Counted from the first letter of the stretch, positions 1 to 10,060 are shown. The stretch is 64,000 nucleotides of DNA from Haematococcus lacustris (GCA_030144725.1 JASKMD010000017.1:8508200-8572199), one strand, 5' to 3'. The notes: generated from the letters alone by a model not told the origin. Program-made: numbers and translations.

Positions 1-551
1 CGCCCCGCCCCGCCCCGCCCCGCCCCGCCCCGCCCCGCCCCGCCCCGCCCCGCCCCGCCCCGCCCCGCCCCGCCCCGCCCCGCCCCGCCCCGCCCCGCCC
101 CGCCCCGCCCCGCCCCGCCCCGCCCCGCCCCGCCCCGCCCCGCCCCGCCCCGCCCCGCCCCGCCCCGCCCCGCCCCGCCCCGCCCCGCCCCGCCCCGCCC
201 CGCCCCGCCCCGCCCCGCCCCGCCCCGCCCCGCCCCGCCCCGCCCCGCCCCGCCCCGCCCCGCCCCGCCCCGCCCCGCCCCGCCCCGCCCCGCCCCGCCC
301 CGCCCAGCCCCGCCCCGCCCAGCCCAGCCCAGCCCAGCCCAGCCCAGCCCAGCCCAGCCCAGCCCAGCCCAGCCCAGCCCAGCCCAGCCCAGCCCAGCCC
401 AGCCCAGCCCAGCCCAGCCCAGCCCAGCCCAGCCCAGCCCAGCCCAGCCCAGCCCAGCCCAGCCCAGCCCAGCCCAGCCCAGCCCAGCCCAGCCCAGCCC
501 AGCCCAGCCCAGCCCAGCCCAGCCCAGCCCAGCCCAGCCCAGCCCAGCCCG
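1..551. repeat. Pentanucleotide tandem array, CGCCC then AGCCC
   Basis: About 60 uninterrupted copies of CGCCC (1 to about 304) change, through a short mixed stretch, into about 48 copies of AGCCC ending at 551. One C-to-A change in the unit defines the second half, so this is a satellite that switched variant. There is no coding evidence. It ends directly at the 3' part of the coiled-coil ORF. Confidence 0.97.
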
Positions 552-595
552 GGTTCTCTGCCGCAGGCACTTGTAGACCACACGCAGTTGCCGGC

Positions 596-1249
596 TCACA
601 GTTGTGCGCACGCCAAGCCAGTGAGTGTTGGCCACCACACACTGCTCTGTGATGAACAGCCGCCGGGGGAAGTGGGAAGCCGGCGACGGCTGACTTGTGT
701 CTTCAACATCAACCTGGCTGTTCTGAGGTACTGTTGAGCTGTGTATGCTGCTGTCCTTGCTGCTGGCTGTCCAGGTGAGGCCTCTTGGGTGGGGATGAAG
801 AGGTCACAGGGCTCAGGTGGGCTCGGCCCCGGTGTGGGCTCAGGTGGGCTCGGCCCCGGTGTGGGCTGCACTGTTGTGCCACCAGGTCTGCCATGGGTGT
901 CAAGCCGGCTGCAGTTGCTGTCAGCCCACCGCCGCAGGACATCAATAGAAACACCTGTTTGCTTTAAGATCTGTAGTTGCTGCCTCTGCTTGCGGGTTAG
1001 TTGGGGCCGGCGCTGATACTTGCGCAGCTGGGCCTCGAGGCGGTGCTGAGCACGCTTGGCAGTAGCCATAGCCAGTTCCTGTTGCTTGACCACAGCCTCA
1101 AGAGACTCGTTCTCCAACCTCTGCTGCCTGTGTTCTGCCTGCAGGTGCTTGTGCTTCTCCTCAAGGTCGAGCAAGGCAGCCTCAAGGACCCCCTCACGAG
1201 CCTGTTGCAACTGGGCCTCGGTCATCAACAACTCATTTTCGGCCTGCAC
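596..1249 (-). CDS. Coiled-coil ORF of unknown function, frame interrupted
   Basis: I do not recognise the family. The first 95 or so residues are a strong heptad-like, Glu/Gln/Leu/Arg-rich coiled coil. A basic segment with the motif [11 protein letters not shown] follows, then a duplicated Pro-rich unit (PTPGPSPPE twice) and a Gln/Thr-rich tail. Beyond about 710 the most protein-like reading moves to another frame ([19 protein letters not shown], then [14 protein letters not shown]), which means an unrecognised intron or a frameshift. The layout (coiled coil, then K...L...GVS..LR) resembles the ORF at 21161-21924, so the two may be paralogues from a repeated gene or element. The real start may lie further upstream on the minus strand. 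Confidence 0.4.
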   Translation of the reverse strand: MQAENELLMTEAQLQQAREGVLEAALLDLEEKHKHLQAEHRQQRLENESLEAVVKQQELAMATAKRAQHRLEAQLRKYQRRPQLTRKQRQQLQILKQTGVSIDVLRRWADSNCSRLDTHGRPGGTTVQPTPGPSPPEPTPGPSPPEPCDLFIPTQEASPGQPAARTAAYTAQQYLRTARLMLKTQVSRRRLPTSPGGCSSQSSVWWPTLTGLACAQL

Positions 1250-1384
1250 CTCTTGGGCAATGTCCTTAGCCCTCCTTGCTGTGGCTTATAGGCCGTTAGG
1301 GCAGTGCAGATAACCAGCTCTTGGTGAGTTTACCAGGGCTTGGAGCTGACCACGCCGCAGGCTGCGCCCCATGGGGGTGGGCAG

Positions 1385-1478
1385 GAGTTGCTAGGGATGA
1401 GAAGGGAGGGAAGGAGGGAGGGAGGGGAGGGAGGGGGGGAGGGCGGGGCTGGGGTTGGGAGGGGGTGTGGGGGGGTGG
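1385..1478. repeat. G-rich minisatellite, left part, target of the LTR element
   Basis: This stretch is mixed GGGAGGG and GGGGCTGGG units. It is the left half of a G-rich tract whose right half continues at 8506. The LTR retrotransposon split the tract and duplicated GGTGG. Confidence 0.85.
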
Positions 1479-1755
1479 TGTAACGGCGAGCCTCGAGCGA
1501 CACCGTTCCCCTTTGCCCGCGACACCTGTGTACTGCCTATGGCGGGCGCAGGTGTGCGCATTACTTTTACCGAGTGAGTAGGGCAGGTTAAAGCCTAGCA
1601 GCGCAAGCTGTGGGGATAACTGGTTCGATTCCAGGGGGCCCCGTTCTAAGCCCTAGCCCTCTCACGAGGTACTCTGTAACTCCGCTCCATGGCAGTTTCT
1701 TCGCAGTCACACGCTAGACGATGGCTCGGCTTATAGCGTGGTTCCGCACGTTACA
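1479..1755 (+). repeat. 5' LTR
   Basis: The LTR has TG...CA ends with an inverted TGTAAC/GTTACA terminus. It should carry promoter and polyadenylation signals (family knowledge). It contains GGTTCGATTCC at about 1622-1632, which matches a tRNA T-arm/box B, but I could not fold a complete tRNA around it. Confidence 0.95.
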
Positions 1756-1812
1756 GATGGTTTCCGACCAGACTAGCGTCTGACTGAGAAGTCTGCCCCT
1801 CAGCGTTTGGTC

Positions 1813-4242
1813 ATGGTTCGCTATCAACGCATCCGCTACATACCAACTATTGAGGACTACCACATCTCGATGGTCCATCAGATTCCTCTGAACCAGAACG
1901 GGCCGACATTGCCCCCAGGAGTCCAGCCTCTGCCTGCACCTCCGCCCCCGGAGGACCACGCTGGTGCAATGCCCGGATCTGTGGTAATTGATGCCAACGG
2001 GGTTGTCCTGCAAATGGGTCCTCTTGTTCCTCGCTCTGCGCGGATTCCAGGTGGCGCTCCTGGCGAAGCTCCTCTTGCTGGGGATCCTCCCGTTGCCACA
2101 GAGCCTGCCCCTGGTCAGGATCTCGCTCCTGAGGAAGGAGCAGGGCTCGCCCCTGAGTTCCTTCCTGGCGGTGCAGTCAACGCACCTGCCACCAATCCTG
2201 GTGGACCCTCTGCCACCAATCCTGGTGATTTCCCTGCGGCCAATCCTGGTCCTTCGCCAGATCTTGGTGCTCCTGGCCAGTCCCGTCTGCGGACTAGGCG
2301 CCCGACTCCGTCTCCTGAGCCTTCTGATTCTGAGGAGGATGAGGAGGACGACCCTGAGCAGACGCAGCTGGAGCACCTGGAGCAACGCAACCGCGAGCTG
2401 GAGGCCGCTGTGGCTCAACGCGATGCTGCCCTTGCGTCAGCACAACGCCGTCTGGGCTCTCTGGAGGGCCATGTTGCGGCCGCACAAAACACGGTAAGAG
2501 GCCCTAGTCCTCTGACTGCAGCCCGACCGATGTCATTTGCCAGCCCCGGTGCCTTGAGGCACACTGCCAACTTTACACAGCCTGTTGAGGTTGATGTTGC
2601 AGCATCTGCTCGTGCTGCACAACGTATGTCAGCTTTTAAGGCTGCTGGTTATGCTGGTGGACATCCTATTACAGATAGAAATGGCCCTCGTATGCCTTCT
2701 ACTCATCCTGTTAATGGTGCTGCCCCCAGTACAGGTGGTCCTAACAGGTCCCCTACTAATCCTGGTGCATATACGCCGCGTCTTAATGACTACCGTACTC
2801 CCCATAATGCCGGTGCAGTACTGCATACTGATGTGGCTAGGAGAATATTTGGCAGACCAGATAATTGGCCTGACCTGCCTGATTATGCACCTGTGTATTA
2901 TGGTGACCCGCCTGCTCAGTTTGGTGCACCTAGGAGAGAGCCTTGTACTTCTCCTAGGCGTGGTGAAAGTCCATCTGGACCTGTACTGTCACATGGGAAT
3001 AGTGGCCTTCGTGCCAACCCTCCCAGGCAGACCACCCGTGCTGCCAGTGACCCTGGTATAACCACACCCAAGCTATATGATGAGCATGGTAGATCAGTTG
3101 AGATCCCTCACTGGTACACCGATATGCACATGAAAGCATATGCTAATGCCCTGCCACCTGGCTTCACAGCCCCCCATGCATCTGCATACGCTGGTGCACC
3201 TATGATGTATATGCCTAATTATAATCAGCATCCATCTTATAAGAAAGGGTTACCCCCTCCTGATAAATGGTCTGATAATAGCGTTGCATCTGGCCGTCGT
3301 GCCGTCACATTTCTGGAGGACTATGAGCTGTACTGCTCCCTGCAAGGTTTTGACCCTGCTGCCCTCTTCCCTTCGTACCTAACCGGTCGAGCAAGGGACT
3401 TATGGTTTCAATCCATAAGAGATACGTGTGCTATTACTAATGGAGCATATCCTACTTGGTCTGTTCTTAAGGAACAATTTATACAATATACTGGTGAAGA
3501 TCTATTTAAAGATATTGACTCAGCTCGTCAGAAGCTGTTGTCTGGGCATAACCTGTCCATGAAGCCTGGTACTTCCTTACAGTCATATGTCACTGATTTC
3601 AGGAATACCTTTATATTAGCTGGTACCATGTGCATGGACAATGCTATGATGGTATCCGCATTCATGCGTGGCCTAGCATCTGACCTACGTACCCCAGTTA
3701 CTAAGGACCTTCTGGCCTTGACTAATCCTACCCTTGATGATGTTATTAAAATATCTATTCAAAACCATAAGGCCATCGTTGCCTGTGCTGGCAATGCCAT
3801 GCCTCCTCCTCCTCCCAAAAAGACTGCCCCTCCTGTTCCACAGGTAGCGGCCTTGCGCCGTGAGGTTGGTGGCCCATCGAGGCCCGGCCCATCTGCTCCT
3901 GCGTCCACTGATCGTGGTGGCCAAGGCAATGAGCCCACCACCAACTGCCTGTGGTGTGGCCTGGACGGCCACTGGGTGCCTGACTGCCCAAAGAAGGCAG
4001 CTGGCCTGACACCCGAGCAGGCTCAGCGTGAGCTGGGTACCCTGACTCTGGTCAGGAAGCTGAAAGAAGCCATCGCAGCTAAGAAGGCAGCTAAGAGGCC
4101 TGCCTCAGGCAGTGGCAGGAAAGGTGGCAGCAGCAGCAGGGATGGTGAGGGCAGTGGCAAGCGTGGCAGGCCTGGCCCTGGTTCTGGCCCTGGCCCTGGT
4201 GGCCCTGGCCCCAGCTCAGGCCCTTCTAAGGCCAGCAAATAG
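1813..4242 (+). CDS. gag: Gag polyprotein of the chromovirus
   Basis: Structural protein that packages the element RNA. The first ATG of the frame is at 1813, giving 809 residues. The N-terminal third is Pro/Ala-rich, followed by an acidic patch and a Glu/Arg coiled coil (about residues 175-225). The conserved retrotransposon gag core lies near residues 500-640. A zinc knuckle CLWCGLDGHWVPDC (C-x2-C-x4-H-x4-C) follows, then a basic Gly/Ser/Lys tail that could bind nucleic acid. The frame ends at UAG (4240-4242) and continues open into pol without a frame change. Confidence 0.93.
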   Translation: MVRYQRIRYIPTIEDYHISMVHQIPLNQNGPTLPPGVQPLPAPPPPEDHAGAMPGSVVIDANGVVLQMGPLVPRSARIPGGAPGEAPLAGDPPVATEPAPGQDLAPEEGAGLAPEFLPGGAVNAPATNPGGPSATNPGDFPAANPGPSPDLGAPGQSRLRTRRPTPSPEPSDSEEDEEDDPEQTQLEHLEQRNRELEAAVAQRDAALASAQRRLGSLEGHVAAAQNTVRGPSPLTAARPMSFASPGALRHTANFTQPVEVDVAASARAAQRMSAFKAAGYAGGHPITDRNGPRMPSTHPVNGAAPSTGGPNRSPTNPGAYTPRLNDYRTPHNAGAVLHTDVARRIFGRPDNWPDLPDYAPVYYGDPPAQFGAPRREPCTSPRRGESPSGPVLSHGNSGLRANPPRQTTRAASDPGITTPKLYDEHGRSVEIPHWYTDMHMKAYANALPPGFTAPHASAYAGAPMMYMPNYNQHPSYKKGLPPPDKWSDNSVASGRRAVTFLEDYELYCSLQGFDPAALFPSYLTGRARDLWFQSIRDTCAITNGAYPTWSVLKEQFIQYTGEDLFKDIDSARQKLLSGHNLSMKPGTSLQSYVTDFRNTFILAGTMCMDNAMMVSAFMRGLASDLRTPVTKDLLALTNPTLDDVIKISIQNHKAIVACAGNAMPPPPPKKTAPPVPQVAALRREVGGPSRPGPSAPASTDRGGQGNEPTTNCLWCGLDGHWVPDCPKKAAGLTPEQAQRELGTLTLVRKLKEAIAAKKAAKRPASGSGRKGGSSSRDGEGSGKRGRPGPGSGPGPGGPGPSSGPSKASK

Positions 4243-4277
4243 GAACCTGCCCAGACAGTAAGCCAAAACTGTTCTGG
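4240..4277 (+). promoter_or_regulatory. UAG readthrough site with downstream hairpin
   Basis: UAG occupies 4240-4242. An 8-nt spacer follows, then arms CCAGACAGT (4251-4259) and ACTGTTCTGG (4268-4277), which pair as a 9-bp stem with one bulged A and an 8-nt loop. The position matches known retroviral and plant-viral readthrough stimulators. Function is inferred. Confidence 0.6.
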
Positions 4278-7200
4278 TGTACAGAAGTTTGATGCTGCAA
4301 CTGTGCTTGCTGCCCTGATCTGTGGATCTGCAGCTGACGGTGGTTCCTTGCATTTCTCTTTTGAAGGCACTGTTGATGGTCATCAGGCTATGTTTCTGTG
4401 TGACACAGGAGCTACGCACTCTTTTATCAGTGCAGACTTTGTTGCTGCAAATAATTTGCCTGTGCTTAAGTATGCCATCGAGCGTACCTGGCTGCTTGCA
4501 GACAATGGGTCACTGTCCTGCAATGGATTTGTGTCAGTACCTTTGTCTCTGCCAGGGCATGATGCAAGGTGCAAACTGACTGTCATGCCACGGTTTGTCA
4601 AAGGGTATGATGTGCTTTTGGGTGATGACTGGTTGTTTGCCAATCAGGCCACACTGTCATATGAGCATAAGACTTTGTCTTTAGCTCGCCCAGGTGAACC
4701 TGCTGTGCAGTTATCATGTCACTCTGCAGTACCTCCTGCAGCAGTCCCTGCTATCAAGCAACCCATGGTCACTCCTCCACCTGCTTTCCTTATCAGTGCC
4801 ATGAAGGCAACTGTACCAATGGCTACTGCCAAGGTAGCAGCAAGGTGGTTGAGAAAAGGCGGTCGTGCCGTTGTGGCTGTTATCAGCCCTGATGGCTCTG
4901 CCACACCTGAACCTGAGGTAACCCCTCATGGTCTCCCTGATGCTATCAAAGCTCAGTTGGATGCTCTGCTGGCAGAATACAGTGATGTGTTCACACCTCT
5001 CACTGGCTTGCCACCAGACCGCCCAGTGGGTCATACAATACCCCTGGAGCCTGGTAACCGCCCTCCAGCCACTCCCATGTACAGGCTAAGCAAGCCTGAG
5101 CATGACGAGCTGAAGCAACAGATACAAGACCTCCTGGCTAAAGGTATGATTGAGCCAAGCTCTTCTCCTTATGCAGCTCCTGTCCTGTTTGTTCAGAAAA
5201 AGTCAGGTGAATTGAGAATGTGTATAGACTACAGGCAGCTCAACAAGATCACACTGCGTGACCAGTATCCACTGCCTCGTATTGATGACTTGTTTGACAA
5301 GCTGTCTGGCTGCAAAGTCTTCTCATCCCTAGACCTGCAGGCTGGTTACCACCAGATCAGGATCACTCCTGAGGATGTGCCTAAAACGGCCTTCCGTACA
5401 CCTGAAGGTCACTTTCAGTTCAAGGTGTTATGCTTTGGACTGACCAACGCTCCAGCTACATTTCAACGGGTCATGAACGACGCCTTTGCTACTGTGCTGG
5501 GTAAGTGTGCCTTGGTGTATCTGGACGACATCCTTGTCATGTCTAGGTCAGTTCAGGATCACCTGCTGCACCTCAAGCAAGTCTTTGAACTGCTTCGTAA
5601 GAATAAGTTGTATGCTAAACTATCTAAATGTGAGTTTATGCGTTATACACTTAAATTCTTAGGCCATCTGGTCACTGCTGGAGGCATTGCTGTAGACCCT
5701 GATAAGGTCTCAACAATATCTAACTGGCCTATTCCCCAGTCCCTCCAGGGATTACAGTCATTCCTTGGCGCTGCAAATTATGTGCGCAAGTTTGTCTGTA
5801 ATTTCAGCAATATTGCTGCACCTCTCACAAATCTTTGTGGTAAAGGCGGTCTGTCCTTTCCATGGCATGACTGGCCTGAGGTACCTTTGACAGCATTCAA
5901 TGCTCTCAAAGCAGCCATCGCTGCAGTACCCATGCTGAGACTACCCGATCACACCAAACCGTTCCAGGTTTACTGTGATGCGTCCCTTCAGGGACTGGGT
6001 GCAGTCCTCATGCAGGATGGCTATCCATTGGCTTATCTAAGCCGTAAGCTATCACCTGCTGAGATCAACTACACCACTGGTGAACAGGAGTTCCTCTCCT
6101 TAGTCACAGCATGCAAAGAGTGGCGCTGCTATTTAGAAGGCGTGCCATTCACTCTGTTCACTGATCACCAACCCCTGGTTGCTTTGCCTACCCAGAAAGT
6201 GCTATCTAGGCGCCAGGCTCGGTGGATGGAGTTCATGAGCAGGTTCTCATACAGTCTTGTGCATATAGCCGGCACTGTGAACCCTGCAGACCCTTTGTCC
6301 CGGATTGTGCACGATTCTCCAGAAAGTGCCTCGGTGTGTGCTGTCACCACCAGGAGGCAGGCCAAGCTTTCTTTGGAGGGGGGGGGAGCTCGTGAGGCTG
6401 GCCTTCGTGCCGCTGCCCCGGCTGCCATCAGTGCGAAATCCCCCCTTGCTCTGTCACAATTTGAGAAAGATACCACGTGTGTTGAAGCCATGTTGGACCC
6501 GATAGGGTCTGAGACCCCTGTTACACAGATTGAGACAGCGCAGTATCCTGCGGCTCCAGCTGCTCCTATGGGACTTTCTGATCAACTGACCCTTGGATAC
6601 CAGCAGGACCCGGCGTTTACTGCTGGAGCTGATCATTCTGGAATGTACCAGGACACAGATGGTCTCTGGCGGATCTCTGGTAAGGACTTAGTGGTGGTCC
6701 CCAATGTGCCTGAACTGCGTGAGCACATTCTGCACGAGATGCATGATGCTGCCTATGCTGGCCATGTGGGAATGACCAAAACCCTAGAGCGTGTCACACG
6801 TGTATTCTGGTGGAACACTGTGCGTGCTGATGTGAGGGACTATGTTGGGACATGTGATGCGTGTCAACGCGATAAGTCCTCCAACTCTAAGCCAGGTGGT
6901 CTGTTGAGACCCCTGACTGTCCCAGGGTATCGGTGGGAGCATGTGTCTATGGACCTTGTGACCAAGCTGCCTACTGGGACCCATGGCTATGATGCCATCT
7001 GTGTCATTGTTGACCGCCTGAGCAAAATGGTGCATTTTGTGCCCTGCAAGGAGTCCATGAATGCCATGGCCTTCACCCGGCTGTTCATTAACAATGTATT
7101 CAGGTTACACGGTCTTCCGGCCGAAGTACTCACCGATCGTGGTGCACACTTTAATAATAAGTTCTGGCATGCTGTAAAAAAGCTGCTGGGTATGAAGACT

Positions 7201-7998
7201 AATATGTCTACTGCCTACAGGCCACAGAGTGATGGCCAGACTGAGAGGTACAATCGTGTACTTGAGGAAATGCTTCGTCATTACATCTCTCCCACTCAGG
7301 CTGACTGGCCTGATCACCTTGCCTTGGCTGAGTTTGCTGTCAACAACTCATGGCAGGAGTCTATACACTCCACGCCCTTCTTCCTCAACACAGGCCAGAG
7401 CCCTGTCACTCCTGGGCTGCGTGACCTGCCTGATGGCGGCCGCTGTCCCTCTGCCCATGCCTTTGCCACTTGGTGGAAAGAAGGTGTTGCCCATGCAAGG
7501 CGACACATGGCTGATGCTCAGGCCAGGTACAAACGTCATGCTGACACTGGCCTGAAAGACGTGGAGTTTGAGGTGGGTGCACAGGTCTTGCTGAGCACTA
7601 GGAACCTGCGCATTAAGACAGGCAAGGTCCGCAAGTTTGTGCCACGTTATGTGGGACCCTTCGTGGTCGAGGCTAAGATCAATGCCAATGCCTACAGACT
7701 CACTCTGCCTGCCACCATGAGCAGGCTGCATCCTGTCTTCCATGTGTCACTGCTCAAGAAGTACTCTGGCAGTGACGTGGGCATCATGCCTCCTCCTGTG
7801 GAATGGATGGATGAGACTCCTGTGTACTATGTTGAGCGTCTGCTTGACCACAGATACGTCCGTGCAGGAAAGGCTGGGGAGTTCCTGGTCCAGTGGGAAG
7901 GCTATGACGCCTCCTTCAATACCTGGGAGCCACGAGCCAACCTGACTGGCTGTGACAAGCTTCTGGCTGAGTACAATGCCATCCACTGTCTCAAGTGA
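4243..7998 (+). CDS. pol: Pol polyprotein (PR-RT-RNaseH-IN-chromodomain), in frame with gag
   Basis: The 1251 residues after the gag UAG stay in the gag frame, so they are most simply made by stop readthrough. An aspartic protease centre (LCDTGATHSF) lies near 4400. The reverse transcriptase carries VYLDDILVMS, with SLDLQAGYHQI upstream. RNase H starts at VYCDASLQGLGAV. The integrase has an HH-CC zinc region (CDACQRDK), catalytic residues in SMDLVTKLP and VLTDRGAHF, and the glutamate in DGQTERYN. The C-terminal chromodomain (VERLLDHRYV to NTWEPRANL) marks it as a chromovirus, a group that targets chromatin. No internal stop or frameshift is seen. Confidence 0.95.
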   Translation, partial: EPAQTVSQNCSGVQKFDAATVLAALICGSAADGGSLHFSFEGTVDGHQAMFLCDTGATHSFISADFVAANNLPVLKYAIERTWLLADNGSLSCNGFVSVPLSLPGHDARCKLTVMPRFVKGYDVLLGDDWLFANQATLSYEHKTLSLARPGEPAVQLSCHSAVPPAAVPAIKQPMVTPPPAFLISAMKATVPMATAKVAARWLRKGGRAVVAVISPDGSATPEPEVTPHGLPDAIKAQLDALLAEYSDVFTPLTGLPPDRPVGHTIPLEPGNRPPATPMYRLSKPEHDELKQQIQDLLAKGMIEPSSSPYAAPVLFVQKKSGELRMCIDYRQLNKITLRDQYPLPRIDDLFDKLSGCKVFSSLDLQAGYHQIRITPEDVPKTAFRTPEGHFQFKVLCFGLTNAPATFQRVMNDAFATVLGKCALVYLDDILVMSRSVQDHLLHLKQVFELLRKNKLYAKLSKCEFMRYTLKFLGHLVTAGGIAVDPDKVSTISNWPIPQSLQGLQSFLGAANYVRKFVCNFSNIAAPLTNLCGKGGLSFPWHDWPEVPLTAFNALKAAIAAVPMLRLPDHTKPFQVYCDASLQGLGAVLMQDGYPLAYLSRKLSPAEINYTTGEQEFLSLVTACKEWRCYLEGVPFTLFTDHQPLVALPTQKVLSRRQARWMEFMSRFSYSLVHIAGTVNPADPLSRIVHDSPESASVCAVTTRRQAKLSLEGGGAREAGLRAAAPAAISAKSPLALSQFEKDTTCVEAMLDPIGSETPVTQIETAQYPAAPAAPMGLSDQLTLGYQQDPAFTAGADHSGMYQDTDGLWRISGKDLVVVPNVPELREHILHEMHDAAYAGHVGMTKTLERVTRVFWWNTVRADVRDYVGTCDACQRDKSSNSKPGGLLRPLTVPGYRWEHVSMDLVTKLPTGTHGYDAICVIVDRLSKMVHFVPCKESMNAMAFTRLFINNVFRLHGLPAEVLTDRGAHFNNKFWHAVKKLLGMKTNMSTAYRPQSDGQTERYNRVLEEMLRHYISPTQADWPDHLALAEFAVNNSWQESIHSTPFFLNTGQSPVTPGLRDLPDGGRCPSAHAFATWWKEGVAHARRHMADAQARYKRHADTGLKDVEFEVGAQVLLSTRNLRIKTGKVRKFVPRYVGPFVVEAKINANAYRLTLPATMSRLHPVFHVSLLKKYSGSDVGIMPPPVEWMDETPVYYVERLLDHRYVRAGKAGEFLVQWEGYDASFNTWEPRANLTGCDKLLAEYNAIHCLK

Positions 7999-8228
7999 AG
8001 ACCCAGCCTGATTAGTGTTCCTGCTACGGTGCTGTGGTGTGCTATGGGTTGTGCTGTGTGTGTGAGCAGCCTTCTGGCTGGATGGTTGCATTCTTGCACC
8101 TGAGCTATCATGCTCCTGGCTATCATGTGTGTTAACCAATCATGGTTCACACTAGCCCAAACAAGCAGTATTGGCTGCGAGTCCTTGGATCTCCTTGGGC
8201 GGAACGGACCTCTTCTGGGGGGGGTGAA

Positions 8229-8505
8229 TGTAACGGCGAGCCTCGAGCGACACCGTTCCCCTTTGCCCGCGACACCTGTGTACTGCCTATGGCGGGCGCA
8301 GGTGTGCGCATTACTTTTACCGAGTGAGTAGGGCAGGTTAAAGCCTAGCAGCGCAAGCTGTGGGGATAACTGGTTCGATTCCAGGGGGCCCCGTTCTAAG
8401 CCCTAGCCCTCTCACGAGGTACTCTGTAACTCCGCTCCATGGCAGTTTCTTCGCAGTCACACGCTAGACGATGGCTCGGCTTATAGCGTGGTTCCGCACG
8501 TTACA
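8229..8505 (+). repeat. 3' LTR
   Basis: By eye this is base-for-base identical to 1479-1755. It is preceded by a G-run polypurine tract and followed by the second copy of the GGTGG target duplication. Confidence 0.96.
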
Positions 8506-8770
8506 GGTGGGGGGAGGGCGGGGCTGGGAGGGGGTGGTGGGGGGGGAGGAGGGAGGGGCCGGGGTTGAGAGGGGGTAGGGGGGGTGGGAGGGCAGTGAGG
8601 GGGCTGGGAGGGGGTGGGGGGGTGGGGGGGGTGGGGGGGTGGGGGGGGTGGGGGGGTGGGGGGGGAGGGCAGGGCCGGGGTTGGGAGGGGTTAGGAGGAG
8701 GTAGGAAGGCTATGCTGGGCTGGGGAGGGGGTGGGGGTGCAAGGGCGTGCAAGGGGGTGCAAGGAGGCAC
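8506..8770. repeat. G-rich minisatellite, right part
   Basis: Irregular GGGAGGGGGTGGGG and GGGGTTGGGAGG units continue the tract interrupted by the LTR element. The same kind of tract sits beside the other copy of the neighbouring dispersed repeat at 57219-57650, in inverse orientation. Confidence 0.85.
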
Positions 8771-8789
8771 GGTCCGGGCGGTCGGAGTA

Positions 8790-9362
8790 GGCTAGTCATT
8801 CCTGCAGGCAAAGTTGGGTCACGCCAATGTCATTTGGAGCAGGCCTGATCATCTAATTGCCATGCTTTCTTCAGTCGGAGTCGTGACGTTGAGTAAGGAA
8901 CAGAGTTACTAATCGAAAGTCTGGAGAGTCACAGTGGTCAGCTCACAACATGCCATTTTGTGGATGGGGGTCTCCATTCCTGAGAGAGAGACGCACGTTT
9001 CCCGCGTATGCAACAATGCCGATTAGTAACTTGCCCAACGATGGCAATCCAACACCGCCTGCACCAATAAGAGGCTCGCGGAGCGAGCCTGGCGGGCTGA
9101 GATGTGATTGTACTTCCGGCTCGATGCCAAGCGCAGTTCGCTCATTGGTGCCTCTACTCACCACTAGAACAATCGATAGTGAGCAGCTGAGGTGTGTCCG
9201 CGCTCGCTTGCGCCGGCATGGACTCTGATGCAAGGATTAACTCGCCGCTTGCCAGTAGATGCAGAGTAAATCGCAAGTGCCAATGCAACAAACGCTAACG
9301 AAATCGGTGCACTTTGTAGCGAGTACTTGCATGAAGATTACCAACCCCATGTTGGGGACTCC
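8790..9362 (+). repeat. Dispersed repeat A, copy 1 (inverse of 56641-57218)
   Basis: Roughly 570 bp match the reverse complement of 56641-57218 with small substitutions and indels. The shared part runs from a GGCTAGTCA-like start to the end CCCCATGTTGGG. No convincing coding frame is conserved between the copies. The adjoining G-rich minisatellite is shared too, so the duplicated unit is about 1 kb. The element class is unknown. Confidence 0.8.
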
Positions 9363-10060
9363 TGAGTTGCAGAAAGAAAGAAAGAAAGAAAACTACTCCG
9401 GTACAAACCGGCTTGCATTAAGGGAGGAGCTTCCGCCTGTGGCGCGGCCTGCTCCCACCTCCAAACGTTGGACACAGGCTGGACATGTCCCCACCAAGCT
9501 GCCTTAGCTGTAGCCACAGACCACAGCTAGCACCCAAGGCAAACAAAGAGGCATGAGAGGAGCAAAGACCAGTGCACTCGGCAGCTGGACCTATCGCTTC
9601 TCCTCGTTGACGAGAGCAGTTACAGCCTTGTCCGCCTGATGTCGCACTAAAAGCTTAAGTTCAGGCTCCGTAAGTCCAAACTTCAGCTGTCAGCCAACGT
9701 CCTGCGTTGAGGTAGCTCTGCTCCCTCCTTGACGACGCCAGCAACTCCACAACAGCTCGATGCGCAGCGGTCGTGTGCGGCACCCGGACCTCATTTGTAT
9801 TCCGCTGGACAAAGCGGTGCCCGTTCAAGCCTGGGAAGGCTGTCCCGTTGCATCCCAATTTATATACCGCTGGGTGCGGTGGTGAGGTAGCTTAGCCAAT
9901 CCGTGCGACCGAAGTCAACGCGGATTGTTACCAGGGCCACCGCGTGGAGGTGCCTCACCGCCAGCCCCGGGTGTTGCAGAGTGATTGGCTTGGCTGTGAT
10001 TGGCTTGGCTGGCGCCAGCTCGCTACAGCCACAGCGGAAGAAGCGCAAGCCAGAAAACGC
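9363..10060. other. Non-coding stretch without recognised features
   Basis: This holds a short GAAA microsatellite (about 9371-9391) and otherwise unique sequence. Small ORFs here (for example 9661-9858 minus) show no recognisable motif. Confidence 0.5.

Larger units (their letters stand above)
1479..8505 (+). mobile_element. Complete Ty3/gypsy chromovirus LTR retrotransposon
   Basis: This is a full element of 7027 bp. Two 277-bp LTRs (1479-1755 and 8229-8505) both begin TGTAAC and end GTTACA, and I find no difference between them. A 5-bp target duplication GGTGG flanks it (1474-1478 and 8506-8510). A possible primer-binding site starts TGG at 1758, and a G-rich polypurine tract (8215-8224) precedes the 3' LTR. 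Gag and pol are both open, with domains in the order gag, CCHC knuckle, protease, RT, RNase H, integrase, chromodomain. Identical LTRs imply a very recent insertion. It is probably autonomous. Confidence 0.96.

Noticed and set aside
996..1313. Plus-strand ORFs opposite the coiled-coil ORF
   Set aside because: They are shadows of the Leu/Glu/Gln-rich coiled coil on the minus strand, with biased Leu/Cys composition.
1600..1660. A tRNA gene in the LTR
   Set aside because: Only a T-arm/box-B-like piece is present; no acceptor stem, D-arm or anticodon arm could be folded.
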